Below, piece by piece: positions 36,541-49,300 of a stretch of 64,000 nucleotides of DNA; within the stretch, counting starts at the first letter, position 1, and each line of letters begins with the position of its first letter. The DNA comes from Camarhynchus parvulus (lineage: Eukaryota; Chordata; Aves; Passeriformes; Thraupidae): assembly GCF_901933205.1 (NCBI RefSeq), contig NC_044571.1, positions 72,727,689 to 72,791,688 of the forward strand, read 5' to 3'. Under the pieces are notes generated by a model. The model saw only the letters and a list, made by a program, of their open reading frames with translations. It was not told where the DNA came from and ran no database searches. The position numbers and the translations under genes are program-made.

Positions 36541-37040
36541 AGGGTTCGTGCACGGGCTCCCCGGGGAGCCGGCAATGCCGCGGTGCCCGGTGCGGCCGAT
36601 GGCTGGATAACCGGGCACTCGGGGGATGGCTGCACGCATGTCCCGGGAGCACAGGGAGGCTGCTCCGCGGTGTCCGGGGTAGGTCCGGAGCGCCGCTGCA
36701 CAGCTGTCCCGGGCAGCTCGGGAAGGGTTTGCCGGGTGCTGTTCGGTGCAGGCACAGGGCTTGGCTGCATGCATCTCCCGGGGATCTGGCGCGGAGGGTG
36801 TTACTGCACGGATGTGCTGGACCGATGAGAGTGTTTGCTACACGGATTTCGTGGGGAAACATAAAGGACGTTTTGCTGAATGTATTTCTGGAGGTTTTGC
36901 TCGGTGGGTATCAGAGAGAGATGGGGAATGGTTTGCAGAGCGGTTATCCAGGGGATCGAGGAGGGATCTGCTGCATGTGTGCCTGGAGAGAGCGAGGGAA
37001 GGGTTTGGTAGAGATGAGGGTGTTTGGTGGCTGCTCTTGC
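36541..37040. repeat. Degenerate minisatellite, about 33-36 bp period
   Basis: A loosely conserved unit around TTGCTGCACGGATGTCCCGG followed by a GGGA/AGGG-rich half recurs with period about 33-36 bp. Clear anchors are GCTGCACGC at 36,629, GCTGCACAG at 36,695 and GCTGCATGC at 36,764. Weaker units lie between them and onward (near 36,801, 36,835, 36,930 and 36,967). Units decay rightwards from GC-rich to AT-richer, as expected of CpG decay outside the island. The whole array starts about 200 bp downstream of exon 1 and accounts for the unusually long open frames there. Confidence 0.6.
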
Positions 37041-40000
37041 ACGTGCTTTGTGCAAGAGGAATATAAGAAGCTCCCTGAAGAAGCACCTTTTGCACGGTGT
37101 ATACAATTGATAGGAGAGGAACCTCATCACATCTTCAAAACTGGCTGTAAAATCTGTTTCATGTCTCAGATTGCTTTTCAGCATTTGACACAATCAAGTG
37201 CAAAATGCTCTCTTCTGCATACAGCCAAGCACTTGTTTCTGCCTTTTACTTAGCTGTAACAAGCAAGCTGTGATAACCAGATTCTTCCTGCTGTATAAAA
37301 CAGGAATTCTTTTTTTCCCTTGGGTTTAGCAAGTGCTGAAGTGTTTTTCTATCCAAAGTAGAGCTGGTACCTTGCTGCCTTGCAGATTTTGCTTCACAAT
37401 GACATTTAAATCTATTCACTGCCTTGTACTTTAGAGGTGCACTTCAGACGACTGCCAGATAGGCTGGCAGGATTAGAATGACTGGCCAGGTTTCAGTGTC
37501 CCTTAGTAAATCTGTCCACCTGGTGACAATTTAGGATGGTAGTAAAGTCTGAGCTTGTGTCCAATGCTGTGGCTAAGCAGTCCCTGGGATTTTGCTGGCC
37601 GTGGCACAGCAGTGTTGATGGGTCTCTTTGGGCTGGGAGGTGATGCTGTGTGTTTCCATGGGTTGTATCCCACCAAGCCACATAGTGCTCCAGCCTGACT
37701 GCAGCCCTGGGGACTTCTTCTTATGGCAGCTGCTGTCAGTGGTGGAATGGTTGCCTGGAGAGAGTTTTGCCAAGATTTCTACTACACTTAAAGTACTGCA
37801 GTTAATACCTGATTGGTTTCTGAACTGGGCATGTGATACACCTACACAAGGTGGTGGAGTACCTTCTGCTGCCCAACTGGGCAAAATGATGGAGTAGATA
37901 CTCACCCTTTCCAAGTGCTGTGATCTAATTTCAGATGGCTACATGTGCAGCTTTGATTTTTATCAAACATTTATTTCATTTTTGCTAAAGACAGAACACC
38001 ATGTGCCTTGCAACCTGGCAGAGCCCTGATGCTAGGCACCCACCTGAAATGAGAAGTTATATTCGAGTATTGCGAAGGTGAACGTTTTTATCGTGCAAGT
38101 TCCACTTCATTATTCAGCATTCTGAGGACAAACATTAATGGTAGCACTTGTGTTTCCCATTCTTGCTCCAAAGAGCCCACAGTCGAAGGAATGCAGACCT
38201 TGTTTTTGCCAACGCTGACAAGAGAGCAGGGATATTACTTTTTACGGATCTTGGCAGCCCTTTTGGAATTCCTCAGCATGGAGGCACATGCAGTGGGGGT
38301 ACAGATGGAGATCCTCCTGTGGAGAAGCAGCTTGAGACCCTGGCTGGGCCCTGCAGCATATGGCAGCTTTGTACACCATGCACAACCAACACAGGCAGCC
38401 ACCAACATCCAGCCAGCAGCTCAGCTGCTTGTCCACAGTTGTGGTGCTTCCTTGAGACTGCTAGCATGTCACCTCTTTATGTCTCTCTGGGGAAGAAGAC
38501 TCCTACCTTTATCCATGTACAGGAAAGGTATATTGCTAATTTTGCCTGAAGCTGGATCTCAGTGACAGTTCAAATATTTCTTTTACTATTTGGGTCCTTT
38601 TCTATATTTACCTCTGTGTTGTCTTCTACGCAGTGCCAAAGCATCATTTTTTCACAACACAGAAAGTCTTTTTTGGTAACAGGGAGCTTACCTTGTTTGT
38701 ATTGGTTGCATACAGTGAAATGGAAGAATGTGTTGGCAAGAAATCAGTTTTGATGCTGGTGACACAGCATGTCAAGTTAAACAATTTTGTTGCAAATATG
38801 TATTCAACATCAACTGTTTTGCTTTCTGGCAAAAGCTACCCCTAAATATGTGATGCTAGGCGACCACTGAACCTTTCTCCCTTTTTATTATTGTGACTGC
38901 GTTTTCTCAAATTAGCTGAGATTTGCTGCATTGTTCTGTGGTTTTCTGAACTCCTACTTCATCTTCCACTTGGCTGTCAAAACCAAGCTGAAGGATCACA
39001 TGCTTGATCACACCACAGAACCAGAACAGGGACAGAAGATGTCTAGGGCTTTTTTCATGTATTTTATGTGACCATTTAAACTAATATCCTGGAAACGTTT
39101 CTGTGCCTATTCTTGGCATGCAAAATAATTTGCGCTGCTAACCTACCTCACAGTCTGTGGGAGGTTCTCTCTGTTAAATGCTTACAACACTCTGCTAAAA
39201 GGTGACATTGAAGTGCAGTGTTTTAGTTAATGCTTTTGGAAAATTCTGGGCTAGTTTCCCTCCTTTACTGGACTTACTGGAGTAACTGGAGTCACCATGT
39301 GTGATTGACCTACAGAGAAGTTTTGTATTGAACTGTTTAGCTTAGAAACCAATACCAATAAATTGATGCAACTGAAGTGGATTGCAGTAGCATGAGTAAA
39401 AGTGATTATACTGATAGAGCTTATTTCTACAAATTTGTCAAAACAAACCATGCAGCAGAGATGTCTTTTATGTCAATGTAACTGTGTCAGCAGTAGCAGC
39501 TGGGTCATTTAACCATATTTATAATTTCCTGGTGTTTCACTTCTCTCTTCTCAGAGGGGCTAGATTCCAACCAACCCTGAATATTTTATGCAAAACAATA
39601 TCTGGTAGCACAAGGAGTCAGTCCTAGGATTTTTGTTGCATCCTTGAAGATTTCAAGTAAATGCTTAAAAGGTTTTGGAGGCTCAGCAATTAATATTTGC
39701 ACCTACAAAGTGTGCAAAAAATTAACCATTTTGAATACTAATCAAAGTAGCATTTATGGTTTAAGACTTGAAATCTAGCGATTCCATCACCTTAAATATG
39801 TGTTTCTTTGTGATTCTGATCACAAATGTAGCAATAGTTTACTGGCAGGGAAAAGGGAGTTATAATGTTCTTCAACAGTGTATTAAATGGATAAATTCAA
39901 GCAAATTAATGGCATTGGAAGAGTAATCATACATAATCTTCATCCCTTGTTTTACTCTGAAAAGATGAATCAAGTATGTATTTGCCATTATATTGTATGA

Positions 40001-42584
40001 TACCTTGATCTCATGCCAAAAGATTTATCTTTTTAAAGATAAATCTCCTTAATCAGGGATTTCTTCTTCCTGCAAGATTCTGTCCTGGCTGAGGATCTGG
40101 TGGGTTGTTTCTAAAATCACACCTGGTAGTGCTGGAACATAGGAACACTTCTGGCACTATTTAGTGGAGTGATGAACAATTTCTATCATCCTGCAGATAG
40201 ATCCTGTAGCTATTTTGTCTCTGATGAGGACTGAAAAAGCCTCTACTCTAATGAAATCACCCGCAAAGTGGGTCATTAGGTTAAAATCACCTTGGTAGGC
40301 TGTGCTGGCTTGTGCTAACTTCCTGTGGTGATGTGCCTCCTGGTGCTGATTTAATTACGAACTAGTGTTAGCAATCCTTCATTTCTCTGTCCGTGAGAGA
40401 AACTGAAAATTATGCAGAAAACAATGTGTGCTAGTTCTTGAGTTTCCTACTCCTGTGTCTTTTGTTTGCCTCTCCTGATGGCACTAGGAAAGAGAGGAGC
40501 ACGATAGGTCATGTGGGATGTAACACCCAAGAACCACACATAACAAATTATTGCCTCTTTACTTAATGTTTGAAGTATAGATGTGGAGTGGGGGAAATCT
40601 CCTCTCTCTGTCATCTCTAAACTGCTCCTGAGAAAGTCTGTACGTGCAGAAACTGGGGCAGAATTTTATCCATGTGTTAACCTTCATGCTTTGTGGCAAG
40701 CTTGAAAGGAAACAGCTTCAGCCAGACCATCACAAACAGAGTCACTGGTCTGAGCAGTGCCTTGACTCACTGTAGGACCCACAAGCAACACACTCAATGT
40801 TCCCCTCCTCTGTGATGTGTTTACTGATCTTTCACATCTTCATCTTGTGATGTGGATGAGTGGAATCTTTTGAAGACATCCGTATAAGTGCTTCCAAAGA
40901 TTTGTATCCTTCGGGAAGTATGGTGAAACATGTTTTGTTCCTAGCTTCTTTTATCCATTTTTCTTTCTACTTTGAGATGGCCTTCAGTCTTTGCTGTGCT
41001 CTCTAGCAGCTGCTGTTCCATGAGGATGTGCTTTTGGTTCCACTGTGTTGGTAGCTCTTTTCTCTTGTGCCCCTGCAATTGTTTTCTCCACAATTATCCA
41101 TCCAAAAATGGCTTTCTTTCTAGGAAGGTCCTTGTAAGTAAAAGTATTCTGCCAGCATAAACAAAAGCACATAGTTTTGTCACCTGCTCTGCCTTTATGG
41201 TAAATGGTCTCTCTGTGGGATCTACATCTCTGCTGCTTGAGCCAGCAGTTCAAATGCAGTCATCTTCTCACCCTGTTTTTGAGGGCTCAAGAATGTTATA
41301 GGTCAGCAGAGGTTCATTTATTGCTTTGACAAAGTATAAGAATTCTTGTTATTTTTGGTACTTTTTGACAACTCTAGTCTGTAAGTCTAACAAATACTGG
41401 ATTATAGAATGTAGGAAAATATAATCTATTGCCTCTCATAAGTGGCCAGTGATACAGGGGTAAGAGTGATAACCAGTTCTTCTGCAAAATTAACTGCTAT
41501 ATGCTGAGGGTTGTTGTGATTTTTCTGATTTTCAGGCATTTAGCTGAACTTTGCCTCACAGTTTCTGGTAAGGATTTGTTGTCAGTGCTTTGGTTCATAT
41601 CTAGCTAAACCAGGAGTGTATGCCACAGACATGTTTTGTTGCTCAGACAACAAGAGCAGAGTTTGCATGGGTGAAATCCTTTGCAGTAATTAACTTAAAT
41701 ACATTTAGAGAGTAGGATTTGTTAAAATCAGACTTCCTTTCATTAGAAAAATAAAGCAGTGAAAGGGAGAGCTTAGCCACTTGGAAGCAATCCTCAGCTT
41801 GGGGCATTGGCACATCTGCGGGTTGTCCCTGTCACCCAGTTAAATGACCCAGGCAGATGTCCCAGCCTTGACCCATTTCTGGAGTGAGCCTGTAAATCAG
41901 GAGCCTGAAATCCTTCAGTGTCTGGGGAGGCTTTAACAAGGTTATCTGCACATTGCTGAGGAAACATTTCTGCTGTGTTTACCTGTCACTCAGGAACTGA
42001 GTAAATTTTTCAACTATTTTGTGTGTCCGTTCTTAAACAGGCATCAAGTAACATTTTCTCATCCTAAGCTCAAACCACTGCAAGAAGACAGTTTTTCCCT
42101 GTGTTACTGAGTATACATGTTTTTCTGTTCCCTGTCCTTTGCTCAGATAGCAAGGAGAGGATTGATGATGATTAAGTCTATTTTCTTGGTCACCTTACTT
42201 TTCTTTTACAGTCAGTGGAGAAAAACTTCTTCAGACAAGATGAGCCGTGCCCTAAATTGTCCTTTTCTCTCTGTCAGCTCTAAAAGGAGCACGGGGCAGA
42301 CAGCTCAGGTGTGTGAGTCAGAGGCTGGGGAGAGGAATCTTCCTGCGTGTTTCTGACCATGGCATGGGTCAGGCAGCACAACCTGGCAATGTGGGCAGCG
42401 TGTTCCTGGGGAGTCACCGCACACTGTCCCTGGCTTAGCCTGCCTGCTCTGACCAGGAGCTGCAGCAGGGTATCCACTTAGTGCATAGATTTTTAACTTC
42501 TCTAGACACTTGAAAATATTATAAACACTCTATATGCATTACTTAAGTTACTTGTCATCACAAAATAAATAGAAAGTACCATTA

Positions 42585-43154
42585 TTTTTTTTTCATACAT
42601 TCTTTATTTAATTCACACTCTGCCATTATCTTTAGAAGCGTGATATAGTAAACTGATACACGTAAAGTGCAGGAACGGTTCCAGGTTTTTTGATCTTACC
42701 ATGTGTTACCTTTTCCACAGTAGAAATCAATATTGTAACTTGGCAATATATTAATTTATGTAAATTTCAAATAGTGCCATCATTCACTTCAACTGCGAGG
42801 CAAAATCTGTTGAATACTGGCGTCCAGGAATAGATTTTTCCTCCAGCTGATGACTTGGGAGATACTTGTGCAAGTTTTACTGTAATCCACAGGGGTTCTG
42901 GTTCCTGAGGAGAGACAGCATATTTTCAGTGATGTTTTGCAAGCTTTCTGTCCTCAGCATGGTGGGCTGGTCTGCTCATAAACCGCCTACCATCACAGTT
43001 TACAAAACAGTGTGTCAGATTGTAGGTCTGATCGATATCTGGTGTAAATTCATTCTTCTCCAGTCTACAGGCCTATGACTTTTTTATACCAGATGAGAAA
43101 CTGGCCAAGTACTACCACCAGTCCAACAACTGAAATTGCAAAACCTTTTCGTTT
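42585..43154 (-). other. Possible small terminal exon with a membrane segment (unidentified)
   Basis: Read on the minus strand, a strong acceptor-like tract (pyrimidine-rich, ending TTCTTAACAG) precedes position 43154. It is followed by an open run of 29 codons to a TAG at 43065-43067. The run has a basic start (K-R-K), about 18 hydrophobic residues (F-A-I-S-V-V-G-L-V-V-V-L-G) and a basic end (Y-K-K-V-I-G-L), a tail-anchor-like design. About 460 bases further on stands AATAAA (plus-strand 42603-42608), followed 13 bases later by an A9 run. This fits either the last exon of a gene nested in ARHGAP20 intron 1 or an old processed retrocopy. I do not recognise the protein and see no sure upstream exon; a 260-nt minus frame at 43.4-43.7 kb also has a hydrophobic stretch. 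Confidence 0.22.
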
Positions 43155-46100
43155 CTGTTAAGAAGTCAAGACAACCGCAACCAGAAATGCAGAAAGTATG
43201 AAGTTAAACCTGAATCGGAGGGGAAGGGGCAGCAACTCCAGCTTTTGGATGTGAGGAAGACAGAAGTAACTCTAGTTTGTCCTGACTGACACAAGATTAT
43301 CATCTTTGCATCTGGCACACTGTAAACATTCATTATAGATACTGATTGTATGATACATTTCACATGGGTGTGACTCAGCCAGCAAGTATGAGAATTTCTG
43401 TCTGTGTTGACCTTTCTAATATTTACATGAAAAAATGGGAGGTAATGATGTGGGACACATGTTGAGAAATGCTTCTCTGTGTCCCATGCTTAGATAATTG
43501 GTCAGTGCATCTCCTTTTCCTCCCAAACATCTGCTCTCACAACAGCTGTTCAGGATATATCTCCTCTTCTCCACATTGCCATCCTTGCACATAATAAAAG
43601 CAATAAAAATGAGGATAGCAGGCAACCCGATCCAGCTTAAGGAAAAGTTATCCTCTCCCTTCTCAAAGTGAATCAATTCAAATTGACATGACAGTCACTT
43701 ATTTTCTCTTCCCAAACTCTGTACGTAGCAAAACAGAAATAAAGCACCCCTTTCTGTCTGTAATCAATGTCTCTGTGTAATGTGTTTATTTGCATACAGC
43801 TGACCTGACTCACTTGAGTGCTGTGAAAATTTTCTTTTCTCATCAGTGATCTTTTTATGTTTTGAGGCTGTTTTTTTTCTGTTAAGATATGCTTAGTAGC
43901 TGTGCTAAGAGTTTGCCCAGAGAGGCTGTGGAATCTCATCCTTGGAGGTAGCACAGACCTGCACTGGAGGTGGCCCAGAGTGGCCTGCTTGAAGGGGTCT
44001 TGCTGTCAGCAGGTTCAGAGAGGCTGGGTCACAGACCTCTGGGATCCCCCTAACCAAGATAATCTCTGCCAGTTACTTGAGCTCTTCCTAAATTTGCTGT
44101 AGTCTAGACTTTACTTTGGTCTTCAGACATTTGAGTCAAGACTAGAATCTCGCTGCCACAGGTGCTATTCAGCACTGCTAACCCAAGCATGAAAAATAAT
44201 GCTGTAATTGCCATAGATTTTAAAATACTGCAGGGTTTTTCCCAGTGGCTTTCTTTTCAGACCTCAAGATCTCTTGAAAATGTAACCAAACTTCCACTGC
44301 ATTTGCAGGAGCTGAGATGCTCCAGTTCTTATCCCCCCAAAAGCCACCTGCCCAGTAATGTGTAAATTGCAGTAAATTTCCCGCTGGGAGGTGATGCTTT
44401 ATATTAACTTCTGAAATCTGCCTGTTATGTGACATATGTGGCTGGTCTTCTGTAGCACGTTACACTGCATTGTGACACAGATCTCTTTTTGTCTTTGTAT
44501 TTGCAGGTGTGCTACTTTTAAAACCTCTAACAGCTTTTCAGATTTGCTAGCAGTAAGACAAACAGATTTAATTCACCAGAACAATTTATCTTATTTATTT
44601 ATTTAAAAAAAACCTATTAAAAATGGGCATCTCTTTTATTAGTAATCTGTTATTATCCAGTTATAGTCCAGTTGGAGACAGCTAAATGTTCCAAGACTTA
44701 ATTTATTAGTCTTGAGAAGGTTATTTTTTGATAAAATAGGGAGGAGGGGATAATTTTTAAAGGCGAATTGCAATTACACAGTTGAATTTATAACAATTGC
44801 TGCAAAATAGATGTAACTGAGTGACAAAACAAACAAGTGTGTTCTACATCAATAGAGAACCAAAAAAAGACACAATAACAGATGGACTGCAGTGAGTAAA
44901 ATAAATGCACTTGTCACAAGCAAGTAAAATATGCAGAGTTTCTCCGAGGCGAGCACCTGCCCAAACAGAACGAATGCCATGTCCAGCACATACATTGGCA
45001 GAGGAATCGGTTGTTCCCACTGTCCTGACATATTTGTCCTGGTAGTCAGAGGTTATTTCTGGTATGAAGGAAGAGAGTCATGCTTTGTGATTAGCTGAGA
45101 GCAGGGATTTCATGGCTGTCAAAGGTTCACCTGTTTGTGGGCTCTCAGTGGTGCTGTAAGGTACCCCTGCATCATTGGGTATTCTCCTGTCAGGGTCTCA
45201 GGAGGAGTTTGACCCTGGTTCTTTTGTTCCCCAGTTTATTCTGAAAAGCATTTGAGCTAAATAAGGTAACAGTCACCCTTCTGGTGGAGGGTCAGTGAGA
45301 GGAGAGGTCATGCACCTTGGCAGCAGGCTGCACAACCGGTTCAAGACAGCCCTCCAGGGTTAGGGCCAGGACTACTCTGCTAGTCCTGCTTCTGGCTGCA
45401 GGAGGGAGACTGAATGCATTGTGGTGAATACATGTGCATTCAGGAAAATGTGTGTTTTTGTCTCCTGTGGGTGCTTTTGAAAATTTCTACCTCTGAGGAA
45501 AACTGGCATTTATTTGCTCGGTATTTTTATTGTAGTGTTTAACTTCACTGACTGGAAATCCATGCTCTCTTGTTAGCTACTGACATTTTCATCTCTTCCT
45601 TGTGCTTTTTTTTTTTTTTCCCTGTGGTGTTCTCTGTCTTTGAGTGTCTCCTTTTTCCCATCCTCTTTCTACTTCTGTGCTAACAACTGTCCTGCCTCTC
45701 CCCATTTTATTTTTCTCATACATAATCAACAACGAAAAAAATGTCATTGTTGGCTACTGAGGGGCAAGATATGCTCCAGATTGAGTAGTAGGGAAGGAAA
45801 ATGCTCTCATCTCTAAAGATTTGTTTAAAAAGTGTAGCCTAATATAATGTGTACTACGATCAGGTGGGTAGAATCCAAACCTTAAATTATGGTAGATGTC
45901 AGATGTGACACAGAAATGTATGAAGCACTTGAAATTTAAACCACCACCTGGATATTTGATAAATTTAAAGTACAATAAATTACTAAGGGACAAAAAGTGG
46001 TTGAGGAACCAGGTCTAGGTGTTTATTTCACATGTGCAGTGTACCTCAAGTATCTGTGTATAGACATTAATTTTTAGCTTTTCTATACACTGGCTTTCTG

Positions 46101-46288
46101 GTAATGCTCCTGCTTTTCTTATAATATTTTCCTCCCCTATGATATTTTACCCCTCAAGGGTTGCTGAGGGCAATAACAGCCTTTTTCCCATGGCCTGAAA
46201 TTGAAGTCTGGCTGTGCCCAGTTTGTATGCGTGCAGTTACTGTTCCAAATCTCACCTGTGATTTCATTTTGTTTCTCTTTCCAATCAG

Positions 46289-46374
46289 AAGATGAAGAGT
46301 TTGGCCCAAAGACGTCAGTCTGCACCATCTTTGATCTTTGTCAAAGCACTCAGCAGATCTAGATCGGCCTCCAG
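46289..46374 (+). CDS. ARHGAP20: ARHGAP20 coding exon 2 (residues 34-62)
   Basis: The exon opens K-M-K-S-L-A-Q-R-R and continues Q-S-A-P-S-L-I, the most recognisable N-terminal signature of ARHGAP20 (K-M-K-x-L-A-x-R-R, then x-S-A-P-S-L-I in mammals, from memory). It is flanked by CCAATCAG and GTGAGT, is 86 nt long, enters in phase 0 and leaves after two bases of an Arg codon. The segment is basic and Ser/Arg-rich (S-R-S-R-S-A-S) and likely unstructured. R-R-Q-S-A-P fits a basophilic-kinase and mode-1 14-3-3 site, centred on Ser44. The Met at residue 35 could start a shorter isoform if an alternative first exon were used; I have not identified one. Confidence 0.92.
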
Positions 46375-49300
46375 GTGAGTCAGTGACTTCTGCTGGCTGT
46401 GCTGTTTTGCAGTTTCTCAGCCCAAAACTTGAAATGTTTTTGAGCTATTGTCCACATCAGGTTGTTGAACACAATTCAGGCTCCTCGGTAGCTGCACAGC
46501 TATAAAGGCTGCTGAAAGATGTGACAGAACCAGCCCAGGCACCTGGTGGTCTCCTAGAAGGGATTTCCCCAGTGCTGCCCCACTGAGTTGTTTATACCTG
46601 CTGGGTGGGCAGGGCTGCTCTGCAGTTTGTAACCAGGCATGTGACATTTGGGCTGCTCGGCTGTGAACAGTTTGTGACTGGCTTTGATTGCATCCTGTGG
46701 AGATGGCATGGGCAGAAGCAGATGAGTGCTTGCTGCCTTGGACACTTCCACAGTGTCAGGTGTAACTCAGGATTGTTCACTGTAGAATTGCACAATTTAA
46801 TTTGAGCTAAGTTTTTTCTGTCATTGCCTGTTGCATGGTACAGGCTCTCCAGGGCTCTGGAAGCACCTGCTGATTCAGGACAATGCTGTGGGCCAGGATC
46901 TGGTGATCACAACCTTCCCCTGTCCAGTATTAGCGCTTGTGGGGCTGAATTTGTGAGTGTTAAGCATTCAACCTTTTTTGTCCTTGTCTTCTGCCAGAAT
47001 TGGCCATCCTTCCTCCCTCCCTCCTCCCATGTAAAGCTGCTATAGAAGTGGAAGTTTCTGTGGAGCTAGTCCCCTGTCCAGCCCCAGCCCTGACCTGCCA
47101 TTTGAACCACTCTGCATACATAACTTTTTTCTCCCTGCACTACAGTTCATTAGACTTTAAACTTACAAAACGTGTTTATCGAGAAGTGAACCATCTGGTC
47201 GGCTGTTAATGCTTCCAGCTGTGTATTGCTCTTTATGAAGAAATGTTATGGAGGGAAATAAAAGTACGGCTTTGTAAGGAATAGTTTTTCCTACTCTGTG
47301 GTGCGTTAAGTAATCAGTATGTGAGCTTTGGAAAGTTTTCTGTCTTTGATCTAATTAATATCTGGTTTGCATAATTTAGAATTCCACGGTATTTCAGAAA
47401 CCTGTGAAAGTATTCTGTGAAAAAATCAGAGTTGCAAAATAGGAAGGTCAAAATTCATTTACCTGCTGGTATTCAGGCAATATTTTTCTTCAATTCTGCT
47501 TTTTAAATTTACTTTTTTGCCTGCTCCATAAGTATCAGAAATCAGAAATAGCTGGAGAGACACCGAGTGTAATACACACCACATTTTCATCTAAGAATTT
47601 TGTGCTTTCTGAAGTGTCTTGCTTGTATAGTCCAGATCAGAATTATTTCCAAATCTAGTGTGTGAAAGGATTCTCTTGTAAGGCCAGTTGGCAGAAGCTG
47701 TGTGGTGGAGAAGACCGAAGAGGGGAATGCATTTCCTTGTTCTGCAGTAAGCCATGCTTATCCTGCACAACAACTGATGGATGCTGCCTCAGTCATGTCT
47801 GTCCTCTGCCTGTGGCATGGAACAATTTAGCTGCTTCTGTTGTTTCCAACAAAGTCTGTGGCCTTTGTGAGAGGTATTGGGTGAAGTCTGAGGACTCTGA
47901 AGTCAGAGCAGGCGATTTTGTAGCTTCAGAGTCTTTCAGTTTAGAGTGTGATACTTTGGATAGTGTTTATTATTGTTCTCAGGAGCAGCAATTCTCACCT
48001 GTGCCTGACTTCCTTGTTTGGCTGTGCAAAGTACATTCCTCTTCATCACCAAACTTATGGATGAGTTTGATCTTTCCACTCGGTTTGTTGTGTAAATGCT
48101 TGACTCTGGTGAAGTGCTTTCTCTGAAGGAGAGCTGAAGAGCAACAAACTGACTTCTCATGTTTTCTAATCTCCTCCAAATGTTTTACCTCAGACCTGTC
48201 TCTGCTCTTACTTCTTATAGACACAGCCAGTCTGCAAAATCTATCATTCTTCTCTGGCCGTGAACCTTAATACTGGGACTCCATAACACTTACTTGTTAA
48301 TGGTTGATTAATGATTTGTAGATAATAAAGCTCCTATCTGAAGTTAACAAACATCTGTGAGAGATTTATTTGAATACTCTCACCTCAGCAGCTGGCTCAC
48401 CTCAGTATTTGTTGAAATTAATGAACAAGTGCAAAGTTTAAAAGGGCAGGAAATACTTAGAAGCGAAGTCAGTTTGTATTTTTATACCACTTTATATGTC
48501 AGGTGTCCCTGGTTTATATACAGGGCACTTTCATAAAATGTAGTGGCACTTTGGACAGACTTACTCTGGGGCATTTTAAAGTTTATTAATGCTATTTATT
48601 CAAAGAGACCATTGTGACATCTGAAGATGGCTATTTAGCATTCAGAGGACTAAGGTTTTCGATGGTAGTGTTATGGTAGCTGTGATGACCCAAGGATGTG
48701 AGCAAGACAAGATATCTAGCTGGAAAAACCAGTGCTTGTTTGTGCCATTGTCCTCTTATCAGTCCTGAAAGAGAAGCAAGTCTGAAAGTCTTGTGTGCTT
48801 AAAAGCTTGTCATCTTTTTCTCCAGCTGTATCATTGGGCTTAATGAACATTCAGCTTTCATTACAAATCTTGCCTTGCCTTGTCAATCATATAGAAGGAG
48901 TCACATGATACTCGGCCTATAGAAGACTTCTGGGATGGTTGTATGGCATGGTGGTGCACAGAAGGGAAACCTTGCTATAATCCATGCCTCACGACTTGTA
49001 CCTGCAGGCAGAAGAGAAACATAGTAAATAGTACAGATATTACAGTGGAATTTTGGCCCTTACATCCAAGAGATGAAGATGTACAGGCCACCATTGCCAC
49101 ATTGTTCCTGTTTCTTTTCCTTTTTTCCCTCTACAGTTTCTTTTTCATCACAAAATTGTGATGAATAGCCATGTAAAGACTCTTCACATCATCAGATGTA
49201 CTCTTCAGAAGTATTTTGAGCAAGGTGATTGTTGAAATACATTGGAAAAGTAAGCTTTTGGTATTTTTCTTGGCTCGTATTCAGGTGCAGAAAAAATAAA

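Larger units (their letters stand above)
35880..36740 (+). promoter_or_regulatory. ARHGAP20: CpG island and promoter of ARHGAP20
   Basis: The block has very high G+C and dense CpG, unlike all surrounding DNA, and it encloses coding exon 1 and its donor site. No TATA box is visible at a sensible distance, so a dispersed, CpG-type, Sp1/KLF-driven start is expected. The transcription start cannot be placed from sequence. It should lie upstream of the initiation codon at 36247, probably around or after the GC-box cluster at 36.11-36.17 kb. Long open frames on both strands here come from the lack of AT-rich stop codons, not from genes. Confidence 0.85.
36346..46288 (+). other. ARHGAP20: ARHGAP20 intron 1 (about 9.9 kb)
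   Basis: The intron is bounded by GTGAGG and by a pyrimidine tract ending CCAATCAG. Its first 700 bp hold the end of the CpG island and a degenerate minisatellite. The remainder is AT-richer, with scattered overlapping open frames (for example around 37.6-38.6 kb) that show no family features. A possible minus-strand terminal exon lies at 42.6-43.15 kb. I see no clear CR1 copy inside this intron. Confidence 0.85.

Noticed and set aside
35527..36774. Minus-strand open frame of 415 codons, and another of 374 codons, across the CpG island
   Set aside because: They overlap the ARHGAP20 promoter and exon 1. The product is Arg/Ala/Pro/Gly-rich with no domain, and equally long frames are open on the plus strand. 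This is what high G+C and few AT-rich stop codons produce.
35880..37253. Plus-strand open frame of 457 codons through exon 1 and into intron 1
   Set aside because: It is not in the ARHGAP20 frame, runs across a validated splice donor, and its length is explained by GC richness and the downstream minisatellite. Only its part from the ATG at 36189 is kept, as a possible upstream reading frame.
38148..38565. Two overlapping plus-strand frames of 124-133 codons in intron 1
   Set aside because: They are in different frames of the same DNA, without splice sites or recognisable domains.
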